Shown: positions 47,252 through 56,318 of the stretch, in pieces | Position numbering within the stretch: position 1 is the first letter of the stretch | Layout of the letters: each line of letters begins with the position of its first letter | Position numbers and translations under genes: made by a program | The notes under the pieces: model-generated | The model's input: only the letters and a program-made list of their open reading frames with translations | Database searches by the model: none | What the model was told of the DNA's origin: nothing | Assembly: GCF_013839525.1 (NCBI RefSeq) | Contig: NZ_JACDIS010000015.1 | Location: forward strand, 1-64,000 | Source of the DNA: Chthonobacter rhizosphaerae | GTDB taxonomy: Bacteria > Pseudomonadota > Alphaproteobacteria > Rhizobiales > Pleomorphomonadaceae | Length of the DNA: 64,000 nucleotides | Reading direction: 5' to 3'

Positions 47252-48010
47252 ATGAGTTCCAGCCCCGCCGCCCGCCCGACCGCCCCGCAGGCCCTCGTGG
47301 TCGTGCCCGCCCGCATGGGATCCACCCGCCTTCCGGGCAAGCCGCTCGCCGACATCGCCGGCGAGCCGATGATCGTTCACGTGTGGCGCCGGGCGGTGGA
47401 GGCCGCAATCGGGCCGGTGCTCGTCGCCTGCGACGACGCGGCGGTGCTGCGGGCCGTGGAGGCCGCCGGCGGCGAGGCGGTGATGACCCGGCCGGACCAT
47501 CCGAGCGGGTCGGACCGCATCTTCGAGGCGATCGGCGGCGCGGCGGCGACCGCCGACGTGATCGTCAACGTGCAGGGCGACCTGCCGACCATCGCGCCGG
47601 AGACGATCCGCGCCTGTTTCGCCCCCCTCGCCGACCCGGCGGTGGACGTCGCCACCCTGGCGGTGGCGATCACCGAGGAGGCGGAGACGACCAACCCGAA
47701 CGTCGTGAAGGTGGTGGGCTCGCCCGTCGCGGACCGGCGCCTGCGCGCGCTCTACTTCACCCGCGCCACCGCGCCTTGGGGCGACGGGCCGCTCTACCAC
47801 CACATCGGCCTCTACGCCTATCGCCGGGAGGCGCTCGCCCGCTTCGTCGCCCTGCCGCCGTCCACCCTGGAGCTGCGCGAGAAGCTGGAGCAGCTGCGCC
47901 TCCTGGAGGCCGGCATGCGGATCGACGTGGCGATCGTCGACGACGTGCCGCTCGGCGTCGACACCCGGCACGATCTCGACCGGGCGAAGGCGATCCTCGC
48001 CGGCCGCTGA
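47252..48010 (+). CDS. kdsB: 3-deoxy-manno-octulosonate cytidylyltransferase
   Basis: A 252-residue enzyme activating KDO with CTP for lipopolysaccharide core synthesis. The N-terminal nucleotide motif is [16 protein letters not shown], with [31 protein letters not shown] (substrate loop) and [10 protein letters not shown] (metal Asp) following. [14 protein letters not shown] and [13 protein letters not shown] are characteristic of KdsB. pheA lies 207 bases downstream on the same strand, separated by a composite hairpin element. Confidence 0.96.
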   Translation: MSSSPAARPTAPQALVVVPARMGSTRLPGKPLADIAGEPMIVHVWRRAVEAAIGPVLVACDDAAVLRAVEAAGGEAVMTRPDHPSGSDRIFEAIGGAAATADVIVNVQGDLPTIAPETIRACFAPLADPAVDVATLAVAITEEAETTNPNVVKVVGSPVADRRLRALYFTRATAPWGDGPLYHHIGLYAYRREALARFVALPPSTLELREKLEQLRLLEAGMRIDVAIVDDVPLGVDTRHDLDRAKAILAGR

Positions 48011-48067
48011 GCCGGCCGGCTCGCAAGGTCCATCGCAAGGCCCGTTTCATGAAGCGGGCCCCCCTCG

Positions 48068-48182
48068 GAGCGCCTTTCGACCGGACGGGACCGTCGGGCC
48101 GGTGGGAAAGCGCTCCGGAATCGACAGCGCGGAGCACTCTCTCGTCGACCAAGTGTTTCAACTTGGGCGGAGAATGCTCTAG
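48068..48182. repeat. Composite hairpin element, copy B
   Basis: Between kdsB and pheA. The outer arms GGAGCGC (48067-48073) and GCGCTCC (48110-48116) enclose the first hairpin (ACCGGACGG...GTCGGGCCGGT region). The second hairpin has CGACCAAGT at 48146-48154 against ACTTGGGCGGAGAATGCTC, ending CTCTAG. Order and core sequence match copy A at 18444-18548. Confidence 0.75.
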
Positions 48183-48217
48183 AAGCGGCCAGCCTCTTGT
48201 CCGAAGGACGTTCGACC

Positions 48218-49108
48218 GTGTCCGATCCCGCATCCCCGCGCATCGCCTTCCAGGGCGAACGTGGCGCCAATTCCCACATCGCCTGCCTCGACGTCTATCC
48301 GGGCAGCGAGCCCCTTCCCTGCGCCACCTTCGAGGACTGCTTCTCGGCCATGCAGTCGGGCGCGGCGGACCTCGCCATGATCCCGATCGAGAATTCGCTC
48401 GCGGGCCGGGTGGCGGACATCCACCACCTGCTGCCGTCCTCGGGCCTCCACATCATCGGCGAATACTTCCTGCCGATCCGCTTCCAGCTGATGGCCCCGA
48501 AGGGTGCGACCCTCGACACCATCCGGACGGTGGAGAGCCACGTGCACGCCCTCGGCCAGTGCCGGCGCATCATCCGCGAGCGCAAGCTGGTCGCCCGGGT
48601 GGCCGGCGACACCGCGGGCGCGGCCCGGCTGGTGGCCGAGGCGGGCGACCTCACCCGCGCGGCCCTGGCGCCGCGCTTCGCCGCCGAGATCTACGGGCTC
48701 GACATCCTGGCCGAGAACGTGGAGGACGCGGCCCACAACACCACCCGCTTCGTGATCCTGTCGCGGGAGCCGCGCACGGCGGCGCTCGGCTCCGGGCCGG
48801 TGATCACCACCTTCGTGTTCCGGGTGCGCAACATTCCGGCCGCCCTCTACAAGGCGCTCGGCGGCTTCGCCACCAACGGCATCAACATGACCAAGCTGGA
48901 GAGCTATCAGCTCGAAGGCCAGTTCTACGCGTCCCAGTTCTACGCGGACGTGGAGGGCCATCCGGACGAGCGCGGCCTGACGTTCGCCCTGGAGGAGCTC
49001 GCCTTCTTCAGCCACGAGGTGCATATCCTCGGCGCCTATCCGGCCCATCCCTTCCGCGAGAAGATCCGCGAGCCGGAGGCCGAGCGCGGCCTGCGCCCGG
49101 CGGAGTGA
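48218..49108 (+). CDS. pheA: Prephenate dehydratase
   Basis: A 296-residue monofunctional enzyme converting prephenate to phenylpyruvate in phenylalanine synthesis. The catalytic domain has RIAFQGERGANSHIA, LAMIPIENSLAGRV and the TRF motif in NTTRFVILSR. The C-terminal ACT domain (about residues 200-275) has FRVRNIPAALYKALGGFATN and NMTKLESYQ for allosteric phenylalanine binding. GTG 48218 is preferred because AAGGA lies nine bases ahead; a TTG at 48197 is in frame. No chorismate mutase domain is fused. Confidence 0.95.
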   Translation: MSDPASPRIAFQGERGANSHIACLDVYPGSEPLPCATFEDCFSAMQSGAADLAMIPIENSLAGRVADIHHLLPSSGLHIIGEYFLPIRFQLMAPKGATLDTIRTVESHVHALGQCRRIIRERKLVARVAGDTAGAARLVAEAGDLTRAALAPRFAAEIYGLDILAENVEDAAHNTTRFVILSREPRTAALGSGPVITTFVFRVRNIPAALYKALGGFATNGINMTKLESYQLEGQFYASQFYADVEGHPDERGLTFALEELAFFSHEVHILGAYPAHPFREKIREPEAERGLRPAE

Positions 49109-49148
49109 GCGGCGCCGGAGGGCGCGCCGCGAAGGCGCGACGGGGGCG

Positions 49149-50069
49149 TCAGCCCTCCAGCCAGTGCTCGATCAGGAGCCGCGCGATGGCGGTCCGGGGC
49201 GGGGTCGTGAGGCCGCCCCGGTGGCTGCCCGCCACCATGGCGGCCACCTCGTCGCGCAGGAACCAGCGGCAGTCCTCCAGCTCCTCGGCGTCCATCACGA
49301 TGTCGGTGGTCTCGGCGACGCCTCGGCAGCCGATCATCAGCGACGACGGGAAGGGCCAGGGCTGCGACGACACGTAGTCCACCCGGCCGACCCGGACGCC
49401 CGCCTCCTCGAAGGTTTCGCGCCGGACCGCGTCCTCGACGGTCTCGCCCGGCTCCATGAAGCCGGCGAGGCAGGAATAGCTGCCCGGCTTGAAGCGCGCC
49501 TGCCGGCCGAGCAGGCAGCGCTCCCCGTCCGTCACCAGCATGATGACCACCGGATCCGTGCGCGGGAAGTGCTGGGCGCCGCAGTGAGCGCAGTCGCGCC
49601 GGTAGCCGGCGCTGGCGGGCACGGTGGCGCGCCCGCAGTTGGCGCAGAAGCCGTGCCGCTCGTGCCAGGCGAGGAGCGAGCGAGCCTGGGCGACGGAGCC
49701 GAACAGGTCCGGCTCGATCCGCCCTTCGAGGACGAGGCTCCTGAGGTCGGTCAGCACCAGGCCGTCCTCCGGGTCCGCCGGCAGGGTGGCGGCGAAGCGC
49801 GGGGCGCCGTCCGGCATCCAGCCGAGGAGCACGCTCTCGTGGAGGTCGGCCCCGAGGCGCTTCGCCCGCAGGAGGTCGAACAGGGCCGGCGCCGCCGTGG
49901 TCGGGTCGAGCACGATCCGCTCGCCGACGAACAGGAAGGCGCCCGCCCGGATGTCGGCCAGCGCCTCGGCGAGCACGGAGGGGTCGCCGCGCTTCTCCGA
50001 CCGCCGCTCGATGGGATTCACCGCGAAGGCGTTGAGGCTGGAGCGGTCCAGGAGGGTCTTGCTGTCCAT
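49149..50069 (-). CDS. nudC: NADH pyrophosphatase NudC
   Basis: A 306-residue Nudix enzyme that hydrolyses NAD(H), and in other bacteria removes NAD caps from RNA. An N-terminal domain is followed by a zinc ribbon (FCANCGRAT... DCAHCG, four Cys). The Nudix box lies in LAGFMEPGETVEDAVRRET-FEEAGV, followed by the NudC-specific SQPWPFPSSLMIG. All elements are intact. It is the last gene of a MATE-HIT-nudC string, 11 bases after the HIT gene. Confidence 0.96.
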   Translation of the reverse strand: MDSKTLLDRSSLNAFAVNPIERRSEKRGDPSVLAEALADIRAGAFLFVGERIVLDPTTAAPALFDLLRAKRLGADLHESVLLGWMPDGAPRFAATLPADPEDGLVLTDLRSLVLEGRIEPDLFGSVAQARSLLAWHERHGFCANCGRATVPASAGYRRDCAHCGAQHFPRTDPVVIMLVTDGERCLLGRQARFKPGSYSCLAGFMEPGETVEDAVRRETFEEAGVRVGRVDYVSSQPWPFPSSLMIGCRGVAETTDIVMDAEELEDCRWFLRDEVAAMVAGSHRGGLTTPPRTAIARLLIEHWLEG

Positions 50070-50080
50070 GACGGTCGGCC

Positions 50081-50515
50081 TCACGCGTCGGCGACGGGCT
50101 TCAGGGCATCGCCGAGGCGGGCCGCCAGGCGCTCGGCGATGTCGCGGGCGGAGGCGTCCGAATAGGGCCGGGCCGGCGCCCTCCCCCAGACCGGGCCGGG
50201 CCAGGCCGGGTCGTCCTCGAACCGCGCGATCACATGGACATGGAGCTGCCGCACCATGTTGCCGAGGGCCGCGACATTCAGCTTCACCGGCCCGGTCGCG
50301 GCCTTGAGCGCCTCCGACACGAGGGCGATCTCGTCGAGGAGCGCGATCCGCGCGTCGCGGTCGAGGTCGATGAGCTCGGACAGCCCCGGCCGGCGCGGCA
50401 CCAGGATCAGCCACGGATAGGTGGCGTCGTTCATCAGGAGGAGGCGCGACAGGCCGAGATCGCCGAGGAGGCGGGTGTCGGCTTCAAGGCGGGGATCGAG
50501 GGCGAAGTCGGACAT
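50081..50515 (-). CDS. HIT-family nucleotide hydrolase
   Basis: A 144-residue histidine-triad protein. The triad lies in RQLHVHVIARF (about residues 90-100), with the upstream ATYPWLILVPRRPG strand typical of the branch. It likely hydrolyses nucleoside phosphoramidates, dinucleotides or similar. It is 13 bases after the MATE gene and just ahead of nudC, so nucleotide clean-up functions are grouped. Confidence 0.92.
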   Translation of the reverse strand: MSDFALDPRLEADTRLLGDLGLSRLLLMNDATYPWLILVPRRPGLSELIDLDRDARIALLDEIALVSEALKAATGPVKLNVAALGNMVRQLHVHVIARFEDDPAWPGPVWGRAPARPYSDASARDIAERLAARLGDALKPVADA

Positions 50516-50528
50516 GGCGGGCGGCCTC

Positions 50529-51854
50529 TCAGGCGGGAAAGGTTCGGGCGGAAAGCGGCTTCAGCCGCAGCGTGAGGGTGATCCCGCGCGCTCCGAGAAA
50601 CACCAGCAACGCCAGCCAGAGCCCGTGGTTGCCGAGGACCGGCACGGCGGCGGCGAGGACCGCCCCATAGACCACCACGGACGCGAGCATCATGTTGCGC
50701 ATCTCGCGCGACCAGGTCGCCCCGATGTAGACGCCGTCCATCTGGAAGGCGAGCACGCCGGCAAGCGGCGTCAGCGCCGCCCAGGGCAGGTAGGCGAGCG
50801 CGGCGGCGCGCACGTCCGGCGCCGTGGTCATCCAGCCGATGAAGGTGCCGCCGAGGACGAGGAGCGCGACCGTCGCCACCGCCGAGAAGACGAAGCCCCA
50901 GATCACCGTCAGCCGCACCGCCGCGCCGAACTCCGCCCGCCGGCGCGCGCCCACCGCCCGGCCGGCCAGCTGTTCGGCCGCGTTGGCGAGGCCGTCGAGG
51001 AAATAGCCGCCGATCAGGAAGAAGTTCATCAGGATGGCGTTGGCGGCGAGCACCGTGTCGCCGAAGCCGGCGCCGACGCGGGTGAACAGCGCGAAGGCGA
51101 AGAGGAGCGCGAAGGATCGCACCATGATGTCGCCGTTGACGGCCACCATGGCGAGGAAGCCCGCCCGGTGGAAGACCGCCGGCAGCGCCGCCCGCAGGCC
51201 GTCGCGCCCGATCGCCAGGCAGACCGCGAGGCCGACCACGGCCGCCGTCACCTCGCCGGCGAGGGTGCCGTAGGCGACGCCCTCCACGCCCCAGCCGAGC
51301 CCGAGGCCGAGCCAGATCGACCCGGCGATGTTGATGCCGTTGAGGAGGGTCTGGAGCGCGAGCCCGAGCCCCGCCCGCCCGAGGCCGAGCACCCAGCCGA
51401 GGATGGCGTAGTTGGCGAGCGCGAACGGCGCGGAGAGGATGCGGATGTCGTAGTAGCGCTCCGTCGCCGCCCGGACGGCGGCGCTGGGCTGAAGGAAGGC
51501 GAGCGCGCCGGCGAGCACCGGTCCGGCGAGGATCACGAGCCCGACCCCGAGCGCCAAGGCGAGCACCAGCGCCCGCAGGAGCACCAGCGACTGCGCCGGC
51601 CGGTCGCCCGCCCCGAGCGCCTGGGCGGTGAGGCCCGTGGTGCCGGAGCGCAGGAAGTTGAACGTGGAGAAGATCACGTCGAACACGATCGCCCCGACGG
51701 CGATGCCGCCGAGGAGCGCCGCGTCGCCCAGTTGCCCGACCACGGCCGTGTCCACCGTGCCGACGAGCGGCGTGGTCAGGAAGGCGAGCGTCATCGGCAG
51801 GGCGATGCGGAACACCGTGGCGCTGTCGACACGGAAGGCGGGTGCGGCGGCCAT
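50529..51854 (-). CDS. MATE-family multidrug/toxin efflux transporter
   Basis: A 441-residue inner-membrane protein with twelve predicted helices in two homologous halves. The N-terminal signature ALPMTLAFLTTPLVGTVDTAVVG and the mid-protein FDGLANAAEQLAGRAVGA (second-half counterpart) fit the DinF branch of the MATE family. Such proteins export cationic compounds in exchange for H+ or Na+. It heads the MATE-HIT-nudC operon. The substrate is unknown. Confidence 0.92.
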   Translation of the reverse strand: MAAAPAFRVDSATVFRIALPMTLAFLTTPLVGTVDTAVVGQLGDAALLGGIAVGAIVFDVIFSTFNFLRSGTTGLTAQALGAGDRPAQSLVLLRALVLALALGVGLVILAGPVLAGALAFLQPSAAVRAATERYYDIRILSAPFALANYAILGWVLGLGRAGLGLALQTLLNGINIAGSIWLGLGLGWGVEGVAYGTLAGEVTAAVVGLAVCLAIGRDGLRAALPAVFHRAGFLAMVAVNGDIMVRSFALLFAFALFTRVGAGFGDTVLAANAILMNFFLIGGYFLDGLANAAEQLAGRAVGARRRAEFGAAVRLTVIWGFVFSAVATVALLVLGGTFIGWMTTAPDVRAAALAYLPWAALTPLAGVLAFQMDGVYIGATWSREMRNMMLASVVVYGAVLAAAVPVLGNHGLWLALLVFLGARGITLTLRLKPLSARTFPA

Positions 51855-51998
51855 GCGGCGGTCCGGAGTCCTCAGGTTGTGACCCGTGGAGCCCTACCCC
51901 GCCGCCGCCGCCCCTGTCCATCACGGAAGAGAGGGGGGTGGTTGGGGGGTGGGTGGGGTGGGGGGTGGTCGGCGTTTCGCCGCACTCTATTCCTCCAG

Positions 51999-52099
51999 GC
52001 GTCACCCCGACGCACTCCGGGGTCCAACCGAAGGAGGTCAAGGTCGTGGCGGGGAGGATGACGGCGGCGATGGTTGGGTCCCGGCGTTCGGGATGACGA
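51999..52099. repeat. Diverged inverted copy of the 208-bp repeat core
   Basis: GCGTCACCCCG...CTCCGGGGTCCAACC followed by GATGGTTGGGTCCCGGCGTTCGGGATGACG corresponds, in opposite orientation and with many changes, to the core block of the array at 21860-22665. It lies in the 300-base gap between the MATE gene and the HDAC-like gene. No gene is seen there. Confidence 0.6.
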
Positions 52100-52153
52100 G
52101 GGGGATGCCTCTCCTCTTTACATCCCCGGCGTTCGCCCCATCCTTCCCCAGCC

Positions 52154-53053
52154 ATGCTGCCGATCGTTCATCATCCCGCCTACCAGGCCGACATTCCCGC
52201 CGACCATCGCTTTCCCATGGGCAAGTTCCGCCGGCTGGCGGAGGTGCTGGTGGAGGAGCGGCTGGTGGGGCCGGGCGGGTTTCACCAGCCGGAGCCGGCG
52301 CCGGCGGAGTGGCTGGTGCTCGCCCACGAGCGGGCGTACGTGGACCAGGTGACGGGCGGCACCGTGCCGGCGGCGGTGGCGCGGGAGATCGGCTTTCCGA
52401 TGACCGAGAGCGTGGCTCTTCGCGCCCGCTGCGCCACCGGCGGCACCGTGCTGGCGGCGCGGCTCGCCCTTCGGCACGGGCTTGCCCTCAACACGGCGGG
52501 CGGCAGCCATCACGCGCGGCGCGCGCACGGGGCGGGCTTCTGCGTGTTCAACGACGTGGCGGTGGCGGCGCGCGTGCTTCTCGCCGAGGGGCTCGTCGGC
52601 CGCGTGCTCGTGATCGACCTCGACGTGCACCAGGGCGACGGCACCGCCGACATCTTCGCCGGCGACGACCGGGTGGTGACCTTCTCGGCCCACGCGGAGA
52701 AGAACTATCCCGTCCGCAAGGTGCCCTCGAGCCTCGACGTCGGCCTGCCGGACGCCCTCGGCGACAGCGGCTATCTCGACATGCTGGACGACCACCTGGA
52801 CGGGCTGATCGACCGGGCGGAGCCGGACATCGTCTTCTACAACGCCGGGGTCGATCCGCACGCGGACGACCGGCTCGGCCGCCTCGCCCTCACGGACGCC
52901 GGGCTGGCGGCCCGGGACGCGCGCGTGATCGAGGCGGTGCGCGGCCGCGACCTGCCGCTCGCCGGCGTCATCGGCGGCGGCTACGACACGGACGTGGACC
53001 GGCTCGCCCGCCGGCACGCCACCCTCCACCGGGTGGCGGCGCGGTTCTGCTGA
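52154..53053 (+). CDS. Histone-deacetylase-family amidohydrolase
   Basis: A 299-residue zinc hydrolase of the arginase/deacetylase fold, in the bacterial class IV-like branch. The active site is complete: the tandem His119-His120 in AGGSHHARRAHG, Asp155 and His159 in VIDLDVHQGDGTAD (zinc ligands), and the second Asp in FYNAGVDPHADD. The C-terminal GGGYDTD carries the catalytic Tyr region. Bacterial members deacetylate acetylated polyamines or other acylated amines. ATG 52154 has only a weak ribosome site (CCCCAGCC). Confidence 0.93.
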   Translation: MLPIVHHPAYQADIPADHRFPMGKFRRLAEVLVEERLVGPGGFHQPEPAPAEWLVLAHERAYVDQVTGGTVPAAVAREIGFPMTESVALRARCATGGTVLAARLALRHGLALNTAGGSHHARRAHGAGFCVFNDVAVAARVLLAEGLVGRVLVIDLDVHQGDGTADIFAGDDRVVTFSAHAEKNYPVRKVPSSLDVGLPDALGDSGYLDMLDDHLDGLIDRAEPDIVFYNAGVDPHADDRLGRLALTDAGLAARDARVIEAVRGRDLPLAGVIGGGYDTDVDRLARRHATLHRVAARFC

Positions 53054-53165
53054 CGACCGCGGCCGGAGGGTCGGGCCTCGGTCGTCCGGGAGCCGGGCCC
53101 GGCGTCGGGAGGGGCAGCCCCGGATCGTCCGGGTCGCCCCGGTCAGAGGGCGGATCGGCCGGCGC

Positions 53166-53435
53166 TCAGCCCCGGCCGCCCATCCGCATCAGGCGCATCA
53201 GGATGAAGATCGGCACCACGATCACGGCGCCGAGCAGGAGGTAGCGCATGGCGCGCTCGATGGTCTGGAACCCGGTCTCCCAGATGTCCTCCACGAAGCG
53301 GATGGCGCTGTTGACGAGGTCGAGCGGCTCCAGGCCGATCGCCGCCATCACGACGCCGACCAGGAAGGACAGGAACACGAGCCGCACGAGCACGCGAAGC
53401 GGGGAATCGCCGAGAAAGCGGGTCAGGGTGGACAT
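53166..53435 (-). CDS. DUF6460-like small membrane protein
   Basis: An 89-residue protein with two hydrophobic helices (about residues 12-33, VRLVFLSFLVGVVMAAIGL, and 63-84, AMRYLLLGAVIVVPIFILMR). Between them is an amphipathic stretch (LVNSAIRFVEDIWETGFQTI), and the tail is basic Gly/Arg. This matches a small membrane-protein family common in Hyphomicrobiales. The function is unknown. The start is ATG 53435. Confidence 0.82.
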   Translation of the reverse strand: MSTLTRFLGDSPLRVLVRLVFLSFLVGVVMAAIGLEPLDLVNSAIRFVEDIWETGFQTIERAMRYLLLGAVIVVPIFILMRLMRMGGRG

Positions 53436-53522
53436 GAAGGCTCCAGCATGGGCGGCCCGGTCCGATCCGGGCGGCGACGCGACACATAAGATCGCCCGGC
53501 CGGCGGGCCAAGCGGCCATGGC

Positions 53523-53915
53523 TCAGTTGAGGACGCGGGCGACGTCCGGCTTGTCGAGCGAGAAGGCCGGAATGTCCACGTCGAACAGCTCTCCGGCGTC
53601 GGTCACCATCCGGTAGGTGCCCTCCATGATGCCGCTCGGGGTGCCGAGGGGACAGCCGCTGGTGTAGGCGTACTCGCCGCCCGGCCGGATAATCGGCTGC
53701 TCGCCGACGACGCCCTGGCCGGCCACCTCGCGGCGGATTCCGTTCGCGTCCGTGATCAGCCAGCGGCGGGACAGGAGCTGGACGGTGATCTTGGACCGGT
53801 TCTCGATCTCGACCCGGTAGGACCAGACCCAGCGCATCTCGTCCGGGTTGGATTCGTGCGCCAGATAGGTCGGCTCCACGGATACGACGATCCCGCGGGT
53901 GACGGCACGGAACAT
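53523..53915 (-). CDS. apaG: ApaG protein
   Basis: A 130-residue single-domain fibronectin-III-like protein. It has [60 protein letters not shown] and [20 protein letters not shown], the conserved ApaG blocks. Proposed roles include cobalt/magnesium homeostasis and dinucleotide metabolism. GGAGG sits ahead of ATG 53915. In this order metZ is the next conserved neighbour, separated here by a CDP-alcohol phosphotransferase gene. Confidence 0.95.
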   Translation of the reverse strand: MFRAVTRGIVVSVEPTYLAHESNPDEMRWVWSYRVEIENRSKITVQLLSRRWLITDANGIRREVAGQGVVGEQPIIRPGGEYAYTSGCPLGTPSGIMEGTYRMVTDAGELFDVDIPAFSLDKPDVARVLN

Positions 53916-54093
53916 GGTGACGCCTCCGTTCGACTTGTCACGACGGGAAATAGTCGTTCCGACCGGCTTGGGCAACAGCCGAGCGCGACGGCCGGTGGCG
54001 CGGACGCCATGCCGCAACCGTGATCGCCGCCCTGTTCCGCCACGGCCCGCGCCTGCGCTACTGACGTGACGTTCCACGACCGACGGGAGCCCC

Positions 54094-54699
54094 ATGTTCG
54101 ACGCCCGCCTCCGCCCGCTGATCGACCCGCCGCTCGGCCGCGCCGGGGCATGGCTCGCCGCCCGCGGCGTCACCGCCGACGGCCTCACGGTCGCGGGCTT
54201 CGCGGCGGGCGTGGCCGCGGCGGCGGCCATCGCGGCGGGCGCCTTCCTGGTCGGGCTGGCGCTCATAGGCCTCAACAGGCTGGCGGACGGGCTCGACGGG
54301 GCCGTCGCCCGGACGACGGGGAAGACCGACCGGGGCGGCTACCTGGACGTCACGCTCGACTTCGCCTTCTACGGCCTCGTGCCGCTGGCCTTCGCGGCGG
54401 CCGACCCGGAGCGGAATGCCCTGGCGGCCGCCGCCCTCCTCACCGCCTTCTACGTGAACGGCGCGGCCTTCCTGGCCTTCGCCGTGATGGCGGAGAAGCG
54501 CGGGCTGAAGACGAGCGCGCAGGGCGACAAGTCGCTCTTCTACCTGGCGGGCCTCGCCGAGGGGGCCGAGACCATCGCGGTGTTCGCCGCCATGTGCGTG
54601 TTTCCGGCCGCCTTCCCGGCGCTCGCGGGCGCGTTCGCGGCGCTCACGGGTGTGAGCGCCGTCGCTCGCGTCGTGCTCGGCGCCCGCGCGCTTCGCTAG
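54094..54699 (+). CDS. CDP-alcohol phosphatidyltransferase family protein
   Basis: A 201-residue integral membrane enzyme with about six helices. The catalytic signature covers residues 65-89: Asp65-x2-Asp68-Gly-x2-Ala-Arg ([11 protein letters not shown]), then Asp85-x3-Asp89 (YLDVTLD). It would transfer a phospho-alcohol from a CDP-activated donor to an acceptor in phospholipid synthesis. The particular head group is unknown. A composite hairpin repeat begins right at its stop codon. Confidence 0.9.
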   Translation: MFDARLRPLIDPPLGRAGAWLAARGVTADGLTVAGFAAGVAAAAAIAAGAFLVGLALIGLNRLADGLDGAVARTTGKTDRGGYLDVTLDFAFYGLVPLAFAAADPERNALAAAALLTAFYVNGAAFLAFAVMAEKRGLKTSAQGDKSLFYLAGLAEGAETIAVFAAMCVFPAAFPALAGAFAALTGVSAVARVVLGARALR

Positions 54700-54813
54700 A
54701 GAATTCTCCGATCAAGTTGCACGACTTGATCGCCGAGAAAATGCTCCAGCTTATTGAATCTGGAGCGATTTCTTGTCGACCTGACGATTCCGTCAGGTCG
54801 GAAAGCGCTCTGG
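54699..54813. repeat. Composite hairpin element, copy C (inverted)
   Basis: Relative to copies A and B it is reversed. First is the GATCAAGT-TGCAC-GACTTGATC hairpin flanked by GAATTCTCC. Then a 7-bp GCTCCAG/CTGGAGC stem (54743-54749 with 54760-54766) follows. Last is a perfect 10-bp stem CGACCTGACG/CGTCAGGTCG (54777-54786 with 54791-54800). Its reverse complement aligns with copy A over most of its length. Confidence 0.82.
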
Positions 54814-54921
54814 AGCACCGTCTGGCCGGAGGCCGACGGGATGAATGCTCCGGGCCGGGACCGGAGCGCCGACCTGGTGCCCGTCCGGTCGAGCGGCGCT
54901 CCGGCGCGGGGGCTGCTTCCG

Positions 54922-56133
54922 TCACTCCGCCGCGATGCGGGCGGCCGCCCGGTCGAGCGCCTGGGTGAGGTCCGCCACCAGGTCGTCCGGGTATTCCAGG
55001 CCGACGGAGAGACGCAGGAGGCCCGGGTTGATGCCGAGCTCCTGGCGCGCGTCCTCGGTCAGGCGCTGGTGGGTGGTGGTGGTCGGGTGGGTGATCAGGC
55101 TCTTGGCGTCGCCGAGGTTGTTGGAGATCCTGATGATCTCCAGCGCGTTCGCGGTCGCGAAGGCCGCCGCCTTGCAGCCCGCCACCTCGAACGCCACCAT
55201 GGTGGAGCCGCGTGCCATCTGGCGGGCGATGATGTCCGCCTGCGGATGGTCCGGATCGCCCGGATAGATCACGCGCGTGACCAGCGGATGCGTCTTCAGG
55301 GCCGCCGCCACCGCCCCGGCGCTCGTGGTCTGGCGCTCCACCCGCAGCGACAGGGTCTCCAGGCCCTTCAGGAGAACCCAGGCGTTGAACGGGCTGAGCG
55401 ACGGGCCGGTCTGGCGGATGAACACCTGCAGGTGCTTGTCCAGGAACTCCTTGGAGCAGAGCACCACGCCGCCGAGGCAGCGGCCCTGGCCGTCGATGTG
55501 CTTGGTGGCCGAATAGACCACCACGTCGGCGCCGAGGGTCAGAGGCTTCTGCCAGATCGGCGTGGCGAACACGTTGTCCACCACCAGCCGGGCGCCGGCC
55601 GCGTGGGCGATCTCCGCCACGGCCTCGATGTCCACCACCTCCAGCGTCGGGTTGGTGGGGCTTTCCAGGAAGAAGACCTTGGTCTGCGGCCTGACCGCCG
55701 CCTTCCAGGCGGCGAGATCGCGCCCGTCGACGAGCGTGCAGGCGATGCCGAAGCGCGGGCAGAGGTCCTCCACGATGTAGCGGCAGGAGCCGAACAGCGC
55801 CTTCGCGGCCACCACGTGGTCGCCGGCGGAGAGCTGCGACAGCATGGCCGCCGTCACCGCCGCCATGCCGGTCGCGGTGGCGCGCGCCACCTCGGCGCCT
55901 TCCATCAGCGCCATCCGCTCCTCGAACATGGTGACGGTGGGGTTGGAGAAGCGCGAATACTGGTAGCCCGGCTCCAGGTTGAGGAAGCGCGCCTCGGCCT
56001 GCTCGGCGCTCTCGTAGACGTAGCCCTGCGTCAGGAAGAGGGCCTCGGAGGTCTCGCCGAAGGGCGAGCGGAGCGTGCCGCCATGGACGAGGGCGGTGTC
56101 GGGGTGCCAGCGGCGGGAGGTGTCGGCGGTCAT
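54922..56133 (-). CDS. metZ: O-succinylhomoserine sulfhydrylase
   Basis: A 403-residue PLP enzyme of the Cys/Met-metabolism family that makes homocysteine from O-succinylhomoserine (or O-acetylhomoserine) and sulfide. The PLP lysine is Lys211 in VYSATKHIDGQGR. QGYVYESAEQAEARF, GYQYSRFSNPT and FLESPTNPTLEVVD are characteristic of MetZ rather than MetB/MetC. The untranslated leader carries a SAM-II riboswitch and a terminator, so expression falls when S-adenosylmethionine is abundant. Confidence 0.95.
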   Translation of the reverse strand: MTADTSRRWHPDTALVHGGTLRSPFGETSEALFLTQGYVYESAEQAEARFLNLEPGYQYSRFSNPTVTMFEERMALMEGAEVARATATGMAAVTAAMLSQLSAGDHVVAAKALFGSCRYIVEDLCPRFGIACTLVDGRDLAAWKAAVRPQTKVFFLESPTNPTLEVVDIEAVAEIAHAAGARLVVDNVFATPIWQKPLTLGADVVVYSATKHIDGQGRCLGGVVLCSKEFLDKHLQVFIRQTGPSLSPFNAWVLLKGLETLSLRVERQTTSAGAVAAALKTHPLVTRVIYPGDPDHPQADIIARQMARGSTMVAFEVAGCKAAAFATANALEIIRISNNLGDAKSLITHPTTTTHQRLTEDARQELGINPGLLRLSVGLEYPDDLVADLTQALDRAAARIAAE

Positions 56134-56207
56134 CGGCTGTCCTTGGAAGTCGTCGTGGACGTCTCGTCGTGAACGGTTGGAGCGAAGGTCCTCGGCGCCC
56201 GCATACG

Positions 56208-56241
56208 AAAAACCCCGGCGGGCACGGGGCCGAGCCGGGGT
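56208..56241 (-). terminator. Riboswitch-associated terminator before metZ
   Basis: On the minus strand an 8-bp stem ACCCCGGC/GCCGGGGT (56234-56241 with 56212-56219) is followed directly by five Us. It lies between the SAM-II aptamer and the metZ start, so it probably acts as the expression platform. Confidence 0.82.
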
Positions 56242-56256
56242 CGATGAGACGTCCGT

Positions 56257-56318
56257 CCCGGCCTTTTAGCATCCTTGTTTAACGTGGCGGCAAGCCGGCC
56301 GGCTCAAAGAACCACGAT
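56257..56318 (-). ncRNA. SAM-II riboswitch upstream of metZ
   Basis: The minus-strand sequence contains the SAM-II consensus in order: TCGTGGT, then TTTGAGCCGGC, CTTGCCGCCACGTTAAACAA and GCTAAAAGGCCGG. These form the single stem and H-type pseudoknot that bind S-adenosylmethionine. It lies 124-185 bases ahead of metZ, the classic alphaproteobacterial location. A terminator hairpin follows, indicating transcriptional attenuation. Confidence 0.9.

Noticed and set aside
44858-48010. A 1050-residue plus-strand frame across DUF952, pyrD and kdsB
   Set aside because: It is an out-of-frame overlap of real genes that happens to run into the correct kdsB frame; its upstream part is low-complexity Arg/Ala.
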